A stretch of DNA of 64,000 nt from Pararhizobium polonicum (GTDB lineage: Bacteria; Pseudomonadota; Alphaproteobacteria; Rhizobiales; Rhizobiaceae). The position numbers and the translations under genes are program-made. Of this stretch, positions 26,343 to 35,977 are shown one piece after another. The first letter of the stretch is position 1, and each line of letters starts with the position of its first letter. Location: the NCBI RefSeq assembly GCF_001687365.1, contig NZ_LGLV01000017.1:62001-126000 (forward strand). Direction: 5' to 3'. The notes beneath the pieces are model-generated. The model did not search any database and was not told where the DNA came from. It worked only from the letters and a program-made list of their open reading frames with translations.

Positions 26343-26441
26343 CACTATTTGCAGTACGACCGTGCGAGAGGATCACCGTCGGGGGGAACCCGTGCTTGAA
26401 TTGTTGATATGGACGACCGGCGGCCATATATTGAGGGCATG

Positions 26442-26666
26442 ATGAGCACGGTACTCGTAAACAGAATTGTTCCGGCCGATTTCCCCGAGTTGCGTCTGCT
26501 TGCCTGGAATCGCGACGTCACGTGCCCGATTCCACCCGAAGAAGCCTTTGCCCTCTATGAGCGCAATTGGCGCTTCGTCGATACCGCGCATCTGACGGTT
26601 GAAGAAAAGCAGTTGATCGAGAACCTGACGAGCCAGTTCGGCGCGGGCCACATTCTTTTTTCCTGA
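26442..26666 (+). CDS. Small protein upstream of an AbiEii-like gene, 74 aa
   Basis: MSTVLVNRIVPADFPELRLL, then a WNRDVTCPIPPEEAFALYER block and a C-terminal helix VEEKQLIENLTSQFGAG. GAGGG lies before the ATG pair at 26439/26442. The protein is soluble and without a visible DNA-binding motif, so it does not look like the usual winged-helix AbiEi antitoxin. It ends 58 bp before the AbiEii-like gene on the same strand, so co-transcription is likely. I infer a partner or antitoxin role only from position. Confidence 0.6.
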   Translation: MSTVLVNRIVPADFPELRLLAWNRDVTCPIPPEEAFALYERNWRFVDTAHLTVEEKQLIENLTSQFGAGHILFS

Positions 26667-26724
26667 CCGCCTTCTCCTTGGCCGGACGATCCTGCATCAT
26701 GGTTCAAACGCACCGCAGGACGCC

Positions 26725-27462
26725 ATGCTCAAATTTGCCCGTGCCGAACATCAAATCATTTCCGAAATGCTCGGAGCGATGAATCGCGGTTTTCTGCTGG
26801 ACAACAAATGCTGGTTTGGCGGTGGAACCGCAATCGTTCTCAAATTGGGTGAATACCGGCAATCGATGGATATCGATTTCCTGTGTTCGGATATCGACGG
26901 GTACCGCAGGCTGCGCATGGCGGCAATGAGCGATGGCATCGGGGCGCTTTTTTCGTCGAAGGTCGAAAGCCTCCGGGAGGTCAAAGCCGATCAATATGGA
27001 ATCAGGGCGCTCCTTCGTTACAACGGCCAACCCATAAAGTTCGAGATTGTGCGGGAAGGGCGTATTGAGATCGATGGTTTTCTCGATCAGGAGCTTGGGG
27101 TGCCGATCCTTGCTCCCGCGGATATGTTCGCTGAAAAGCTGCTTGCCAATGCCGATCGCTGTATGGATCCCGCGGTGAATTATCGCGATGCGCTCGACAT
27201 CGGCATGCTCATCAAAGGTTTCGGCAATATACCGAATACGGCGCTTGCAAAGGTGGACCGGGCTTACGGCGCGGACATCGAAAAACGGGCGGTCTGGGTC
27301 GTCAATCGCCTTTGCGATCTGGACGAACTCCGGCGCGCTTCGGATGCCGTGCAGATGAAAAATGAAACGGCCCTTGAGGCGATCGGTTTCTTCAGGGATG
27401 AATGCCGCCGCATCTGGCCTACGGCATCCATCGACACGCCGTCGTCCGTATCGCCATCCTGA
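26725..27462 (+). CDS. Nucleotidyltransferase, AbiEii/AbiGii toxin family
   Basis: A 245-aa protein with the DUF1814/AbiEii nucleotidyltransferase pattern: CWFGGGTAIVLKLGEYRQSM followed by DIDFLC (catalytic GG..TA and DxD) at about residues 30-55, and ADMFAEKLLANADRCMD with NYRDALDIGMLI further on. AbiEii proteins are toxins of abortive-infection and toxin-antitoxin systems that transfer nucleotides to RNA. Lower GC than its neighbours. The small gene just upstream is the only candidate partner. It may also be a housekeeping-type orphan, as many genomes carry such genes without antitoxin. Confidence 0.8.
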   Translation: MLKFARAEHQIISEMLGAMNRGFLLDNKCWFGGGTAIVLKLGEYRQSMDIDFLCSDIDGYRRLRMAAMSDGIGALFSSKVESLREVKADQYGIRALLRYNGQPIKFEIVREGRIEIDGFLDQELGVPILAPADMFAEKLLANADRCMDPAVNYRDALDIGMLIKGFGNIPNTALAKVDRAYGADIEKRAVWVVNRLCDLDELRRASDAVQMKNETALEAIGFFRDECRRIWPTASIDTPSSVSPS

Positions 27463-27487
27463 CGTCCGCTCTGATGTTTTCAGCCCT

Positions 27488-28738
27488 CTACTTCTCCAGC
27501 GTCGCCACAACTTCCACATGCGAGGACCACAGGAACTGGTCGATCGGAGTGACGGAGGTGATGCGGTAGCCTGCGTCGACGAGAATGCGCAGGTCGCGCA
27601 CCAGCGTCACCGGATTGCAGGAGACGGCAACGATCTTCTTCACGCCGGAGCGGGCCATTTCCTTCGTCTGGGCTTCGGCGCCGGCGCGCGGCGGGTCGAA
27701 GACGATGGCGTCGTAGACCTTCAGTTCCGAAGCCATCATCGGCCGGCGGAAGAGATCGCGTTTTTCCACCGTCACCGGCTTTAACCCTTGCGTGTTGCGC
27801 GCGGCGAAATCCAGCGCCTTCAGCGGCTTGTCTTCGCTTTCGACGGCATGGACACGGGCCTTGCGGGCCATGCGCAGCGAAAACGTGCCGGAGCCGGCAA
27901 AGAGGTCGATGACGCGCTTGGCCTTGCCGAGATGCGCCAGCACCAGCTCGGACATCGCTTCTTCCGCGGGCTTGGTCGCCTGGGTAAAGCTGCCGGGCGG
28001 CGGCGAAACCGATACACCGCCGAAATCGAGAACGGGCTTGATCGGCTCGACCAGGATCTCGCCATTGAGGCTGAGACGGGCAACGCTCTTCTGGCGCAGA
28101 ACGGTTTCGATCGCCATGCGGCGCTGCCGGTCGTCCATCGCCTTGATGCCCTCGAAGGATAGATCGAGGCCGGAGAGGGTTTCGAGCACCGTGATGCGGA
28201 AGGGTTCGGCATTGACCGCCATTGCCTCCGCGACCGTCCGGATGGTGGCAAGCCGCGACACGATGCCGGGGCTTGCGATGGGACATTCCGATATCGAGAC
28301 GATGTGATGGGTCTCAGGCTGGTTGTAGCCGAGCAGCAGCTCTTTTTCGGTGCGCCGTGCGGTAAACACGGTGCGCCGCCGCTCGCCGGGATGAGCAAGC
28401 ACCAGCGGCGCGACATCTACTTGTAGCGCCTTCGATTTCAGCGCGTCGAGAACCAGCTGCCGCTTGAAGTCCTGATAGAGGCTGTCGCTGGCATGCTGCA
28501 GGCTGCAGCCGCCGCAGGTGCCGTTTTCGCCTTCAGGCCCGAAATGCCGGCATTTCGGTGCGACACGCTCGGGCGAGATCTCGGACATCGACATCACCGT
28601 GCCCTTGTCCTTGTTGACGGCCAGCGCCACGGTTTCGCCGGGCAGGGTGAAGGACACATAGACCGGCCCGAACGGGCCACGGGTGATGCCGTCGCCGGAT
28701 TGGCCGATCTTCTCGATGGTCAGCGTCTCGGTGCTCAT
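27488..28738 (-). CDS. Class I SAM-dependent RNA m5U methyltransferase (TrmA/RlmD type)
   Basis: A 416-aa enzyme that methylates uridine in RNA. Residues 1-60 form a TRAM-like OB domain; a 4Fe-4S cluster is suggested by KCRHFGPEGENGTCGGC at about residue 62. The Rossmann SAM site is VIDLFAGSGTFSLRMA at about 274, FDPPRAG lies at about 345 and the catalytic cysteine loop VAVSCNP follows at about 370. RlmCD-type rRNA and TrmA-type tRNA methylases cannot be told apart by eye. Its ATG overlaps the tlyA stop by four bases (ATGA), so the two RNA methylase genes are translationally coupled. Confidence 0.9.
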   Translation of the reverse strand: MSTETLTIEKIGQSGDGITRGPFGPVYVSFTLPGETVALAVNKDKGTVMSMSEISPERVAPKCRHFGPEGENGTCGGCSLQHASDSLYQDFKRQLVLDALKSKALQVDVAPLVLAHPGERRRTVFTARRTEKELLLGYNQPETHHIVSISECPIASPGIVSRLATIRTVAEAMAVNAEPFRITVLETLSGLDLSFEGIKAMDDRQRRMAIETVLRQKSVARLSLNGEILVEPIKPVLDFGGVSVSPPPGSFTQATKPAEEAMSELVLAHLGKAKRVIDLFAGSGTFSLRMARKARVHAVESEDKPLKALDFAARNTQGLKPVTVEKRDLFRRPMMASELKVYDAIVFDPPRAGAEAQTKEMARSGVKKIVAVSCNPVTLVRDLRILVDAGYRITSVTPIDQFLWSSHVEVVATLEK

Positions 28739-29523
28739 GCGTCTTCATCCAACGGGGCGTCGTCGTCCAGCGGCTTGCGGCCGGCCAGCAGATATTCCTC
28801 ATTGCCGTCACCGCCGGAAATGGGCGAGGGGATGAGGCCGAGGCTCGTCCAGCCCATATCCTCGATGAGCCAGCGCTCCAGTTCGGCAGCGACCGCGGGC
28901 GCGCTTTCGGGATCCTTGAGCAGGCCCGCCTTGCTGATCGCCTCGCGTCCGGCTTCGAACTGCGGTTTGACGAGCAGGATGCAATGGGCGCCGGGCTCGG
29001 CGAGGTCGAGCGCCGGCGGCAGAGCCAGCTTCAACGAGATGAAGGAAACGTCGGACACGATGAAGGAGATGGCATGACCGTCGAGATGATCCTCGTCCAG
29101 CACACGGGCATTCAGCCCCTCGATGTTGGTGACGCGCGGATCGGCCTCCAGACGCGGATGGAACTGGCCGTGGCCGACATCGACGGAGATGACGTGCGCG
29201 GCGTCATTGTGCAGCAGGATTTCGGTAAAGCCGCCGGTCGAGGCACCGATATCCAGACAGTCCAACCCCGCGGGCGACAGCTTGAAATGTTCGAGGCCCG
29301 CCTTCAGTTTCAGCGCCGCGCGCGAGACATAGGCCTGGACCGGATCGTCGATGGCGATCGTCACGTCCTCGGGAAAGGTGGAGCTCGCCTTGACGACGAC
29401 GCGGCCGTTGACGGTGACGGTGCCACGCTGGATCGCATCGCGGGCGCGCGAACGGCTGGCGACGAGCCCCAGGTTCAAAAGCAGCTGATCGAGGCGGACG
29501 GTTGTTTTAGGTTCGTTTGACAT
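28735..29523 (-). CDS. tlyA: TlyA family rRNA (cytidine-2'-O)-methyltransferase
   Basis: A 262-aa protein. An S4 RNA-binding domain covers residues about 8-65 (RLDQLLLNLGLVASRSRARD, then VTVNGRVVVKAS), followed by an FtsJ-type Rossmann methylase (CLDIGASTGGFTEILLHNDA, VISVDVGHGQFHP, FIVSDVSFISLKLALP, LVKPQFEAGRE). It methylates the ribose of cytidines in 16S/23S rRNA in characterised relatives. In most rhizobia tlyA lies next to dxs; here a chemoreceptor and opgC stand between. A CtrA site is 59 bp upstream, shared with the divergent chemoreceptor gene. Confidence 0.92.
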   Translation of the reverse strand: MSNEPKTTVRLDQLLLNLGLVASRSRARDAIQRGTVTVNGRVVVKASSTFPEDVTIAIDDPVQAYVSRAALKLKAGLEHFKLSPAGLDCLDIGASTGGFTEILLHNDAAHVISVDVGHGQFHPRLEADPRVTNIEGLNARVLDEDHLDGHAISFIVSDVSFISLKLALPPALDLAEPGAHCILLVKPQFEAGREAISKAGLLKDPESAPAVAAELERWLIEDMGWTSLGLIPSPISGGDGNEEYLLAGRKPLDDDAPLDEDA

Positions 29524-29581
29524 GGGGTCTCATGGCGTGTTGCGAACTCTGTTGCAAGTCTCCTGGCGCATCACAGCAAAC

Positions 29582-29596
29582 TTAAACGAATATTAA
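29582..29596. promoter_or_regulatory. CtrA-type box in the tlyA/chemoreceptor spacer
   Basis: TTAA-ACGAATA-TTAA is a perfect CtrA consensus, 180 bp before the chemoreceptor start at 29777 and 58 bp before tlyA on the other strand. Confidence 0.55.
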
Positions 29597-29776
29597 GCCA
29601 AACGATGCAGGTTTCCTCAGCGGGCAAAGCCTATCAAGATCGGCCATGATGGTAATGGTCTTTTTGCCGGCCCCGATGATTTCCCCCGATATTGAAGCTA
29701 GTCGTCCGTTCGTTCGCGCGGCGTCGATCGCCAATCTCTGCTTGCCGTGGCGCTGCCCGCCGAAGGATCTTTCGCG

Positions 29777-31603
29777 ATGTTGAAAAAACTCTCCCTGAAC
29801 CGCAAGCTCGGCTTCACCTTCGCCGGTCTCATTCTGATCTTTCTGGCCGTGTCCGGCATCGTTCTCTCCAAGGCCAATCTCTCGGTCGACGCCTCCGCCC
29901 GGCAGAATGCCTCGCAGCGGCTGACCGTGCTGATCGACGATGCGATGCAGGGCATGCTCGAGCAGGCAGTCAATCAGCGCGGCTTCCTCCTCCTGCGCAG
30001 CGACAGCACCTATGGCGACGTGGCCGTCAACCGCGAGCGCATGGTCAAGGCCATTGCCGATGCCAAGGCTCTGGCCGCGGCCGAGCCTGAGATTTCCAGG
30101 CAGCTTGACGCCATGCAGGCCGCCGCCGATGTCTGGTACAACGAACTGGCCCGTCCCCAGATCGAGGCCGCCCGCACCGCCGACAAGCCTCTGGCCGAGA
30201 TCATCGAGATCGGCCGTAATCTCTCCAAGGGCCAGCTCGATACGTTCCGCGGCGTGGCCGCCAAGATCAAGGCCGATGCGGCTGCGTGGTCTGAGCTGCA
30301 GACGGCCGAGCAGGCTGCCTCGATCAGCGCCGTTCGCCTGACGCTGATAATCGGTGGCCTTGCTGCAACGCTGGTCGCCGCCCTGCTGGCCTGGGCCCTG
30401 TCGCGCGGCATCGTTCGCCCGATCGTCGATATGACCGGCGCGATGGGCCGCCTGGCCGGTGGCGATCACGACATCGCCGTTCCCGCGCTCGACCGCACCG
30501 ACGAAGTTGGCCGCATGGCGCAGGCCGTGCTCGTCTTCAAGCAGGCGGCGCTCGAAAATCTCAGGATCACCGGTGAAGCCGAACAGATGCGCAGCGATGC
30601 CGAAACCGGCCGCCGCCTCAGCGATGCGGAAAAGGCGCGCGAACGCGATGCCATGCTGCAGGCAACGTCCAGCCTCGGCAATGGTCTGAAGCGGCTTGCC
30701 TCCGGCGATCTCGGGTTTCAGCTGACCGAACCCTTCGCCGGCGATTTCGAAGTCCTGCGTCAGGATTTCAACCGCTCCGTCGCCCAGTTGGCGGAAACGC
30801 TCGCTGCCGTCTCTGAAGCAGCGGGCTCGATCGACAGCGGCACGCGCGAGATCAGCCAGAGTTCGGACGACCTGTCCCGGCGCACCGAGCAGCAGGCGGC
30901 TTCGCTGGAAGAAACCGCGGCAGCGCTCGACCAGATCACCGTCAATGTCTCCAACTCCTCCAAGCGGGCCGATGAGGCCCGTGACGTCGCGGTGCAGGCC
31001 AATGCCAGCGCTGCCAAATCCGGCGCTGTCGTCGCCAATGCGGTCGATGCCATGCGCCGCATCGAGGAATCGTCCAGCCAGATCGCCAATATCATCGGCG
31101 TCATCGACGAGATCGCCTTCCAGACCAACCTGCTGGCACTGAATGCCGGGGTTGAAGCCGCCCGTGCTGGCGATGCCGGCAAGGGGTTCGCCGTTGTCGC
31201 CCAGGAAGTGCGCGAGCTGGCCCAGCGCTCGGCCAAGGCCGCCAAGGAAATCAAGGACCTGATCCGCAATTCGAGCGTCGAGGTCGAGGGCGGCGTCAAG
31301 CTGGTGCGCGAAACCGGCGAGGTGCTGAAAGCCATCGAGACCCATGTGGTGACCATCAACCAGCATATGGACGCGATCGCCACCTCGGCGCGCGAACAGT
31401 CGGTCGGTCTCGCCGAAGTCAATACGGCGGTCAACCAGATGGACCAGGTGACGCAGCAGAACGCCGCCATGGTGGAAGAGACCAATGCCGCCAGCGCGAC
31501 GCTGGCCAACGAGGCAAGCCGCCTGCGGGAGCTGATTTCCCGGTTCGTGCTCGGCAACGGCGCCGGCACGGCGGCATTCCACGCACCCCGCCGCGCCGCC
31601 TGA
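29777..31603 (+). CDS. Methyl-accepting chemotaxis protein with four-helix-bundle-like sensor
   Basis: A 608-aa chemoreceptor. Helix 1 at residues about 10-32, an all-helical periplasmic domain (about 35-185; RLTVLIDDAMQGMLEQAVNQ, then RGFLLLR), helix 2 at about 187-210, HAMP around 210-265, a second HAMP-like block before 350, and a signalling domain with [20 protein letters not shown] and [19 protein letters not shown]. It lacks the Cache motifs of the other receptor, so the input differs. AAGGAT is 11 bases before the ATG. It is followed by opgC, 161 bp away. Confidence 0.92.
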   Translation: MLKKLSLNRKLGFTFAGLILIFLAVSGIVLSKANLSVDASARQNASQRLTVLIDDAMQGMLEQAVNQRGFLLLRSDSTYGDVAVNRERMVKAIADAKALAAAEPEISRQLDAMQAAADVWYNELARPQIEAARTADKPLAEIIEIGRNLSKGQLDTFRGVAAKIKADAAAWSELQTAEQAASISAVRLTLIIGGLAATLVAALLAWALSRGIVRPIVDMTGAMGRLAGGDHDIAVPALDRTDEVGRMAQAVLVFKQAALENLRITGEAEQMRSDAETGRRLSDAEKARERDAMLQATSSLGNGLKRLASGDLGFQLTEPFAGDFEVLRQDFNRSVAQLAETLAAVSEAAGSIDSGTREISQSSDDLSRRTEQQAASLEETAAALDQITVNVSNSSKRADEARDVAVQANASAAKSGAVVANAVDAMRRIEESSSQIANIIGVIDEIAFQTNLLALNAGVEAARAGDAGKGFAVVAQEVRELAQRSAKAAKEIKDLIRNSSVEVEGGVKLVRETGEVLKAIETHVVTINQHMDAIATSAREQSVGLAEVNTAVNQMDQVTQQNAAMVEETNAASATLANEASRLRELISRFVLGNGAGTAAFHAPRRAA

Positions 31604-31764
31604 TATCGGCGTATCCGGCTTTCCGGGGGGCTGGCGTATTGCGACGAGACGAAAATGATGGATTGCTAAAATTGTACCGGTGACGGCAGCGGGAGAGTAG
31701 CGATTTTGTCCTATGGATATCCTGATCGCGCATGTCGCGGTCACGGCGACCTTGGGGATCAGCG

Positions 31765-32883
31765 ATGCGCGGCCAGCGGGAGAACAGAATTGACCTTTTG
31801 AGAGGTCTGTCGCTTCTGTTGATCTTCATTGGCCATGCGGAATTCACGTTTTCGGCGACGTTCCAGCATGCGCGCGGTTTTTCCGACGCCTCGGAAATCT
31901 TCGTGCTGCTGGCCGGCATGTCCTCGGCTCTCGCCTACTATCGTCCCGATGCCGGGCTGCAGCTGCAGCGTCCCTGGAAGCGGGCGTTCCGCCTCTATCT
32001 CGTTCATCTCACGCTCTTTGCGATCATGGCTGCGGTATCGGCGGCCGTTCTGGGCATCCTCAGTCAGCCGGCATCGGCCGTCGATATGGCGGATTTCTGG
32101 AGGACTCCGTTTCGGCACGGGCTTCAGGCCTTGTCTCTCGGCTATATGCCCGGCAATCTCGATATTCTGCCGATGTATGTCGTGCTGCTTCTTCTGGTTC
32201 CGTTTGCCCTTGTGCTGCACGACCGGTCGAAGGGCGTTCTTCTGGGGCTTTCCTGCCTCGTCTGGTTCGTCGCGGGGCTCGGCCATATCAATCTTCCGAA
32301 TGCCGCCCTCGAAGGACATGTCTGGTATTTCGACCCGCTGTCGTGGCAATTCATTTTCGTGATCGGGCTGTGTCTTGGCGTGCGCATCCGGCAGGACCGG
32401 ATTGTTCTGCCCTACAAGCGGCCGGTCTTCGTCGCGGCCGCGCTTTTTGCTGCGATCGCGATCCCCGTCAATCTGGCGATATATCTGGGTTTCATGCATT
32501 CGCCGTTTGGCGATCTTCATCACCAGCTGGCTTCCAAGACCAATGGCGGCCCGTTGCGGATCATCAATGTATTGGCGATCCTGTATCTCGCCTGGAATAT
32601 ACCGGCTGTCAAAACGGCCGCCGATCACCCCGGCCTGCGGCTGCTCTGCATCGCCGGCCGTCACAGCCTTCCGGTTTTCTCCGCCGGCATTCTGCTGTCC
32701 TTCGGGACGATGGTGCTGATGAAACTGAGCCCCGGAACGCCGCTTTGGCGGCAGTTGCTGCTGCTTGCCGGTGGCTGTGCGTTGCAGCTGGCGGTCGGTT
32801 GGGTCCTTGAGAGCCGCAAAAGCAGCAAGGTTCTCACAAGGCCGTCCGCCACCACGCCGGCAGCCGCCATGTCCGCACCTTGA
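31765..32883 (+). CDS. opgC: OpgC-type membrane protein (glucan succinyl/acyl transferase family)
   Basis: A 372-aa protein with about ten hydrophobic helices. RIDLLRGLSLLLIFIGHAEF at the start, SEIFVLLAGMSSALAYY and GNLDILPMYVVLLLLVP are the conserved segments of the OpgC acyltransferase family, which adds succinyl groups to periplasmic or cyclic glucans; such modification matters for osmotic adaptation and symbiosis in rhizobia. The start is ATG 31765, preceded by GGGGATC; the frame is open from 31732. It is convergent with dxs. Confidence 0.88.
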   Translation: MRGQRENRIDLLRGLSLLLIFIGHAEFTFSATFQHARGFSDASEIFVLLAGMSSALAYYRPDAGLQLQRPWKRAFRLYLVHLTLFAIMAAVSAAVLGILSQPASAVDMADFWRTPFRHGLQALSLGYMPGNLDILPMYVVLLLLVPFALVLHDRSKGVLLGLSCLVWFVAGLGHINLPNAALEGHVWYFDPLSWQFIFVIGLCLGVRIRQDRIVLPYKRPVFVAAALFAAIAIPVNLAIYLGFMHSPFGDLHHQLASKTNGGPLRIINVLAILYLAWNIPAVKTAADHPGLRLLCIAGRHSLPVFSAGILLSFGTMVLMKLSPGTPLWRQLLLLAGGCALQLAVGWVLESRKSSKVLTRPSATTPAAAMSAP

Positions 32884-32935
32884 GCGTCAAATGATCATGC
32901 CGGGAAAGTGCCGAGCCTTGCGGGCGTCGGTTGTC

Positions 32936-34876
32936 CTAACCAGCCACGCTCGTGCCGATGCCCACTTCCTTTTGACCCAATGTCCTGAACACCGTCGAGA
33001 CGATGCCGGCGCGGTCGAGACCGGCTTTGACATACATGGCCTCGGGCTTGGCCTGTTCCATCCAGATATCGGGAAGAACCAGCGGGCGGATCTTCAGGCC
33101 GTTGTCGAGCAGGCCCTCATGGGCAAGGAACTGCATGACATGGCTGCCGAAACCGCCGACAGCGCCTTCCTCGATGGTGATCAGCACCTCGTGATGCCGG
33201 GCCAGCTGGCGGATCAGGTCGTGATCGAGCGGCTTGGCGAAACGGGCATCGACGACGGTGGTCGAAAGGCCTGCGGCATCGAGGTCTTCGGCGGCAAGCA
33301 GGCAATCGGCCAGACGCGTGCCGAAGGACAGCAGCGCCACCTTCGAACCCTGTTTCATCACCCGGCCCTTGCCGATCTCAAGGATCTGGCCGCGCTCGGG
33401 CATTTCGACGCCGATGCCTTCGCCGCGCGGATAGCGGAAGGAGATCGGGCCATTGTCATAGGCAGCGGCGGTGCGCACCATATGCTTGAGTTCCGCCTCG
33501 TCGGCTGCCGCCATGACGACGAAGCCGGGCAGGGTGGCAAGATAGGTCGTGTCGAACGAACCGGCATGCGTCGGCCCGTCTGCACCGACAAGACCGGCGC
33601 GGTCGATCGGGAAACGCACGGGCAGCCCCTGGATCGCAACGTCGTGCACCACCTGGTCGTAGCCGCGCTGCAGGAAGGTTGAATAGAGCGCGCAGAAGGG
33701 CTTGTAGCCTTCCGAGGCAAGGCCCGCCGCGAAGGTCACCGCGTGCTGCTCGGCAATGCCGACATCGAAGCAGCGGGACGGGTGGGCGAGCGCGAACTTG
33801 TCGAGGCCGGTGCCGGACGGCATGGCGGCGGTGACGGCAACGATCTTGTCATCGTAACCGGCTTCCTGCGTCAGCGCTTCGGCAAAGACCGATGTATAGG
33901 CCGGCGCATTCGGCTTGGCTTTTGCCTGCGCGCCGGTGATGACGTCGAAGGTGTTGACGCCGTGATATTTGTCGGCGGCAGCTTCGGCCGGCGGATAGCC
34001 CTTGCCCTTTTGCGTCACCACATGGATCAGCACCGGGCCCTTGGAATTGTCGCGCACATTGCGCAGCACCGGCAGAAGGTGATCGAAGGAATGGCCGTCG
34101 ATCGGGCCGATATGGTAGAAGCCCATTTCCTCGAACAGCGTGCCGCCGGTGACGTAGCCGCGCGCATGTTCGACGGCGCGGGTGATCGCCCGGTCCACCG
34201 ACTTGCCGAGATAGGCCGTCAGTTTCTTGCCGAGTTCGCGGAAGCCCATATAGGTGCGGCCGGAGGCCAGACGCGCCAGATAGGCGCTCATCGCGCCGGT
34301 CGGCCGGGCGATCGACATGTCGTTGTCGTTGAGGATGACGATCAGCCGGGCGTCGAGCGCGCCGGCATTGTTCAGCGCCTCATAGGCCATGCCGGCCGAC
34401 ATGGCGCCATCGCCGATGACGGAAATGACATTGCGGTGTTCGCCGGCAAGATCGGCGGCGACGGCCATGCCGAGGCCGGCCGAAATCGAGGTCGAGGAAT
34501 GGGCGGCGCCGAAGGGGTCGTATTCGCTTTCGGCCCGGCGGGTGAAGCCGGAGAGGCCGTTTTCCTGGCGCAGCGTGCGGATGCGGTCGCGGCGGCCGGT
34601 CAGGATCTTGTGCGGATAACACTGGTGGCCGACGTCGAAGATCAACCGGTCATGCGGCGTGTTGAAAACCTTGTGGATGGCGATCGTCAGTTCGACGACG
34701 CCGAGCCCCGCGCCCAGATGCCCGCCGGTGCGCGACACCGCGTCGATCATCTCGGTGCGAAGTTCCGCTGCCAGTTGTGGCAGATCCTTGTCGTCGATTC
34801 TCTTCAAATCGTCGGGATAGGTTACCTGATCGAGAAGAGGGGTCGCCGGCATGGGATTGACTGGCAGTTGTGTCAC
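32936..34876 (-). CDS. dxs: 1-deoxy-D-xylulose-5-phosphate synthase
   Basis: A 646-aa thiamine-diphosphate enzyme that condenses pyruvate and glyceraldehyde-3-phosphate, first step of the MEP isoprenoid pathway. [37 protein letters not shown] (ThDP/Mg site), [11 protein letters not shown], and [20 protein letters not shown] of the transketolase-like domain are complete. GTG 34876 is the likely start with AAGG upstream; ATG 34852 is an alternative. Its usual companions xseB (before) and tlyA (after) are displaced by pirin plus an RTX gene and by opgC plus a chemoreceptor. Confidence 0.97.
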   Translation of the reverse strand: MTQLPVNPMPATPLLDQVTYPDDLKRIDDKDLPQLAAELRTEMIDAVSRTGGHLGAGLGVVELTIAIHKVFNTPHDRLIFDVGHQCYPHKILTGRRDRIRTLRQENGLSGFTRRAESEYDPFGAAHSSTSISAGLGMAVAADLAGEHRNVISVIGDGAMSAGMAYEALNNAGALDARLIVILNDNDMSIARPTGAMSAYLARLASGRTYMGFRELGKKLTAYLGKSVDRAITRAVEHARGYVTGGTLFEEMGFYHIGPIDGHSFDHLLPVLRNVRDNSKGPVLIHVVTQKGKGYPPAEAAADKYHGVNTFDVITGAQAKAKPNAPAYTSVFAEALTQEAGYDDKIVAVTAAMPSGTGLDKFALAHPSRCFDVGIAEQHAVTFAAGLASEGYKPFCALYSTFLQRGYDQVVHDVAIQGLPVRFPIDRAGLVGADGPTHAGSFDTTYLATLPGFVVMAAADEAELKHMVRTAAAYDNGPISFRYPRGEGIGVEMPERGQILEIGKGRVMKQGSKVALLSFGTRLADCLLAAEDLDAAGLSTTVVDARFAKPLDHDLIRQLARHHEVLITIEEGAVGGFGSHVMQFLAHEGLLDNGLKIRPLVLPDIWMEQAKPEAMYVKAGLDRAGIVSTVFRTLGQKEVGIGTSVAG

Positions 34877-35019
34877 GCTGAAAGGCCTTCGTTCTCGTGG
34901 CTCTGAACAAGCCCCGATTGCAAGTGTGGGTGTCCGCTGGGACCCGCGTCTTTAAACACAATCGTTATGGATTGCAAAAGCGGGTTTTCTTGCGGCGCAG
35001 ACCGGGAGTTTACCGAATA

Positions 35020-35943
35020 TTACCGTTCCGGCAAAGGGATAAACTCTTCCGTGTCCCCCGGCACGATGTCGAACCGGCCGGTGCGCCATTCTTCCTTGGC
35101 CTGTTCGATTCGTTCCTTGGATGAGGAAACGAAATTCCACCAGATATGCCGGGCTGAACCGAGGGCCGCGCCGCCGAACAGCATGATATGACAGCCCATC
35201 GGACCGGCCGTGATCGTGATCGGATCGCCGGCCCGCAACACCAGCAGCTGGTTGCTGGCAAAATGATCCCCGGCGATGATCGCCTCGCCCTCGAGGATAT
35301 AGAGCGCGCGTTCTTCCCACTCGGCTGCGAATGGCGCGCTCTTTCCCGGTTCGATCCTCAGGTCGACATAGATCGTGTCCGAAAACACCGAGACCGGCGA
35401 TGTCATGCCTTCGAACTGGCCGATGACGACGCGGCCTTCCAGTCCGTCCGTGTTGAAGGAGGGCAGGTCGCGCTTTTCGGTATGGGCGAAGATCGGGGCG
35501 ATTTCCTCATATTGGTCCGGCAGCGCCAGCCAGGTCTGCAACCCGGAAATCGACTGCGGTTTGCCGCGCAGATTTTCCGGCGAGCGTTCCGAATGCACGA
35601 TACCGCGCCCCGCCGTCATCAGGTTGAGGTCTCCCGGCGCGATGACCATCTCGGTGCCGAGACTGTCGCGATGCTTGATTTCGCCGTCGAACAGATAGGT
35701 GACGGTCGAAAGCCCGATATGCGGATGCGGCCGCACGTCCAGCGCCTGGCCGGCCTTCAGAAGCGCCGGGCCCATGCGGTCAAAGAAGATGAACGGCCCG
35801 ACCAGCCGCCGCTTGGCCGTCGGCAACGCCCGGCGTACCTGCAGATTGCCGATATCGCTGGTGCGCGGAATGATCAGATGCTCGATCGCATCGCACGCCG
35901 GCGCATCGCCGGCTTCGGGGTCGTTTCCGGGAAAGAAGGACAT
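35020..35943 (-). CDS. Pirin family protein
   Basis: A 307-aa bicupin. The N-terminal cupin has the metal site HPHIGLSTVTYLFDGEIKHRDS with GRGIVHSE (His, His, His, Glu), so the metal site is intact. The C-terminal cupin runs from about residue 190 (LYILEGEAIIAGD). Pirins are metal-binding proteins, some with quercetinase activity. Its substrate is unknown. CAGGAG precedes the ATG. It lies 34 bp after the RTX gene and 143 bp before dxs, all on one strand. Confidence 0.9.
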   Translation of the reverse strand: MSFFPGNDPEAGDAPACDAIEHLIIPRTSDIGNLQVRRALPTAKRRLVGPFIFFDRMGPALLKAGQALDVRPHPHIGLSTVTYLFDGEIKHRDSLGTEMVIAPGDLNLMTAGRGIVHSERSPENLRGKPQSISGLQTWLALPDQYEEIAPIFAHTEKRDLPSFNTDGLEGRVVIGQFEGMTSPVSVFSDTIYVDLRIEPGKSAPFAAEWEERALYILEGEAIIAGDHFASNQLLVLRAGDPITITAGPMGCHIMLFGGAALGSARHIWWNFVSSSKERIEQAKEEWRTGRFDIVPGDTEEFIPLPER

Positions 35944-35977
35944 GGGTGGTCTCCTGAACCGCTATTGGCCACGGAGA

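Noticed and set aside
24019-26427. A long frame opposite the first chemoreceptor gene
   Set aside because: Glycine/aspartate-rich shadow of the real gene; the plus strand has a full receptor with all domains.
25750-31250. Near-identical DNA stretches in the two chemoreceptor genes
   Set aside because: They fall in the universally conserved signalling hairpin, so common descent and constraint explain them without recent gene conversion.
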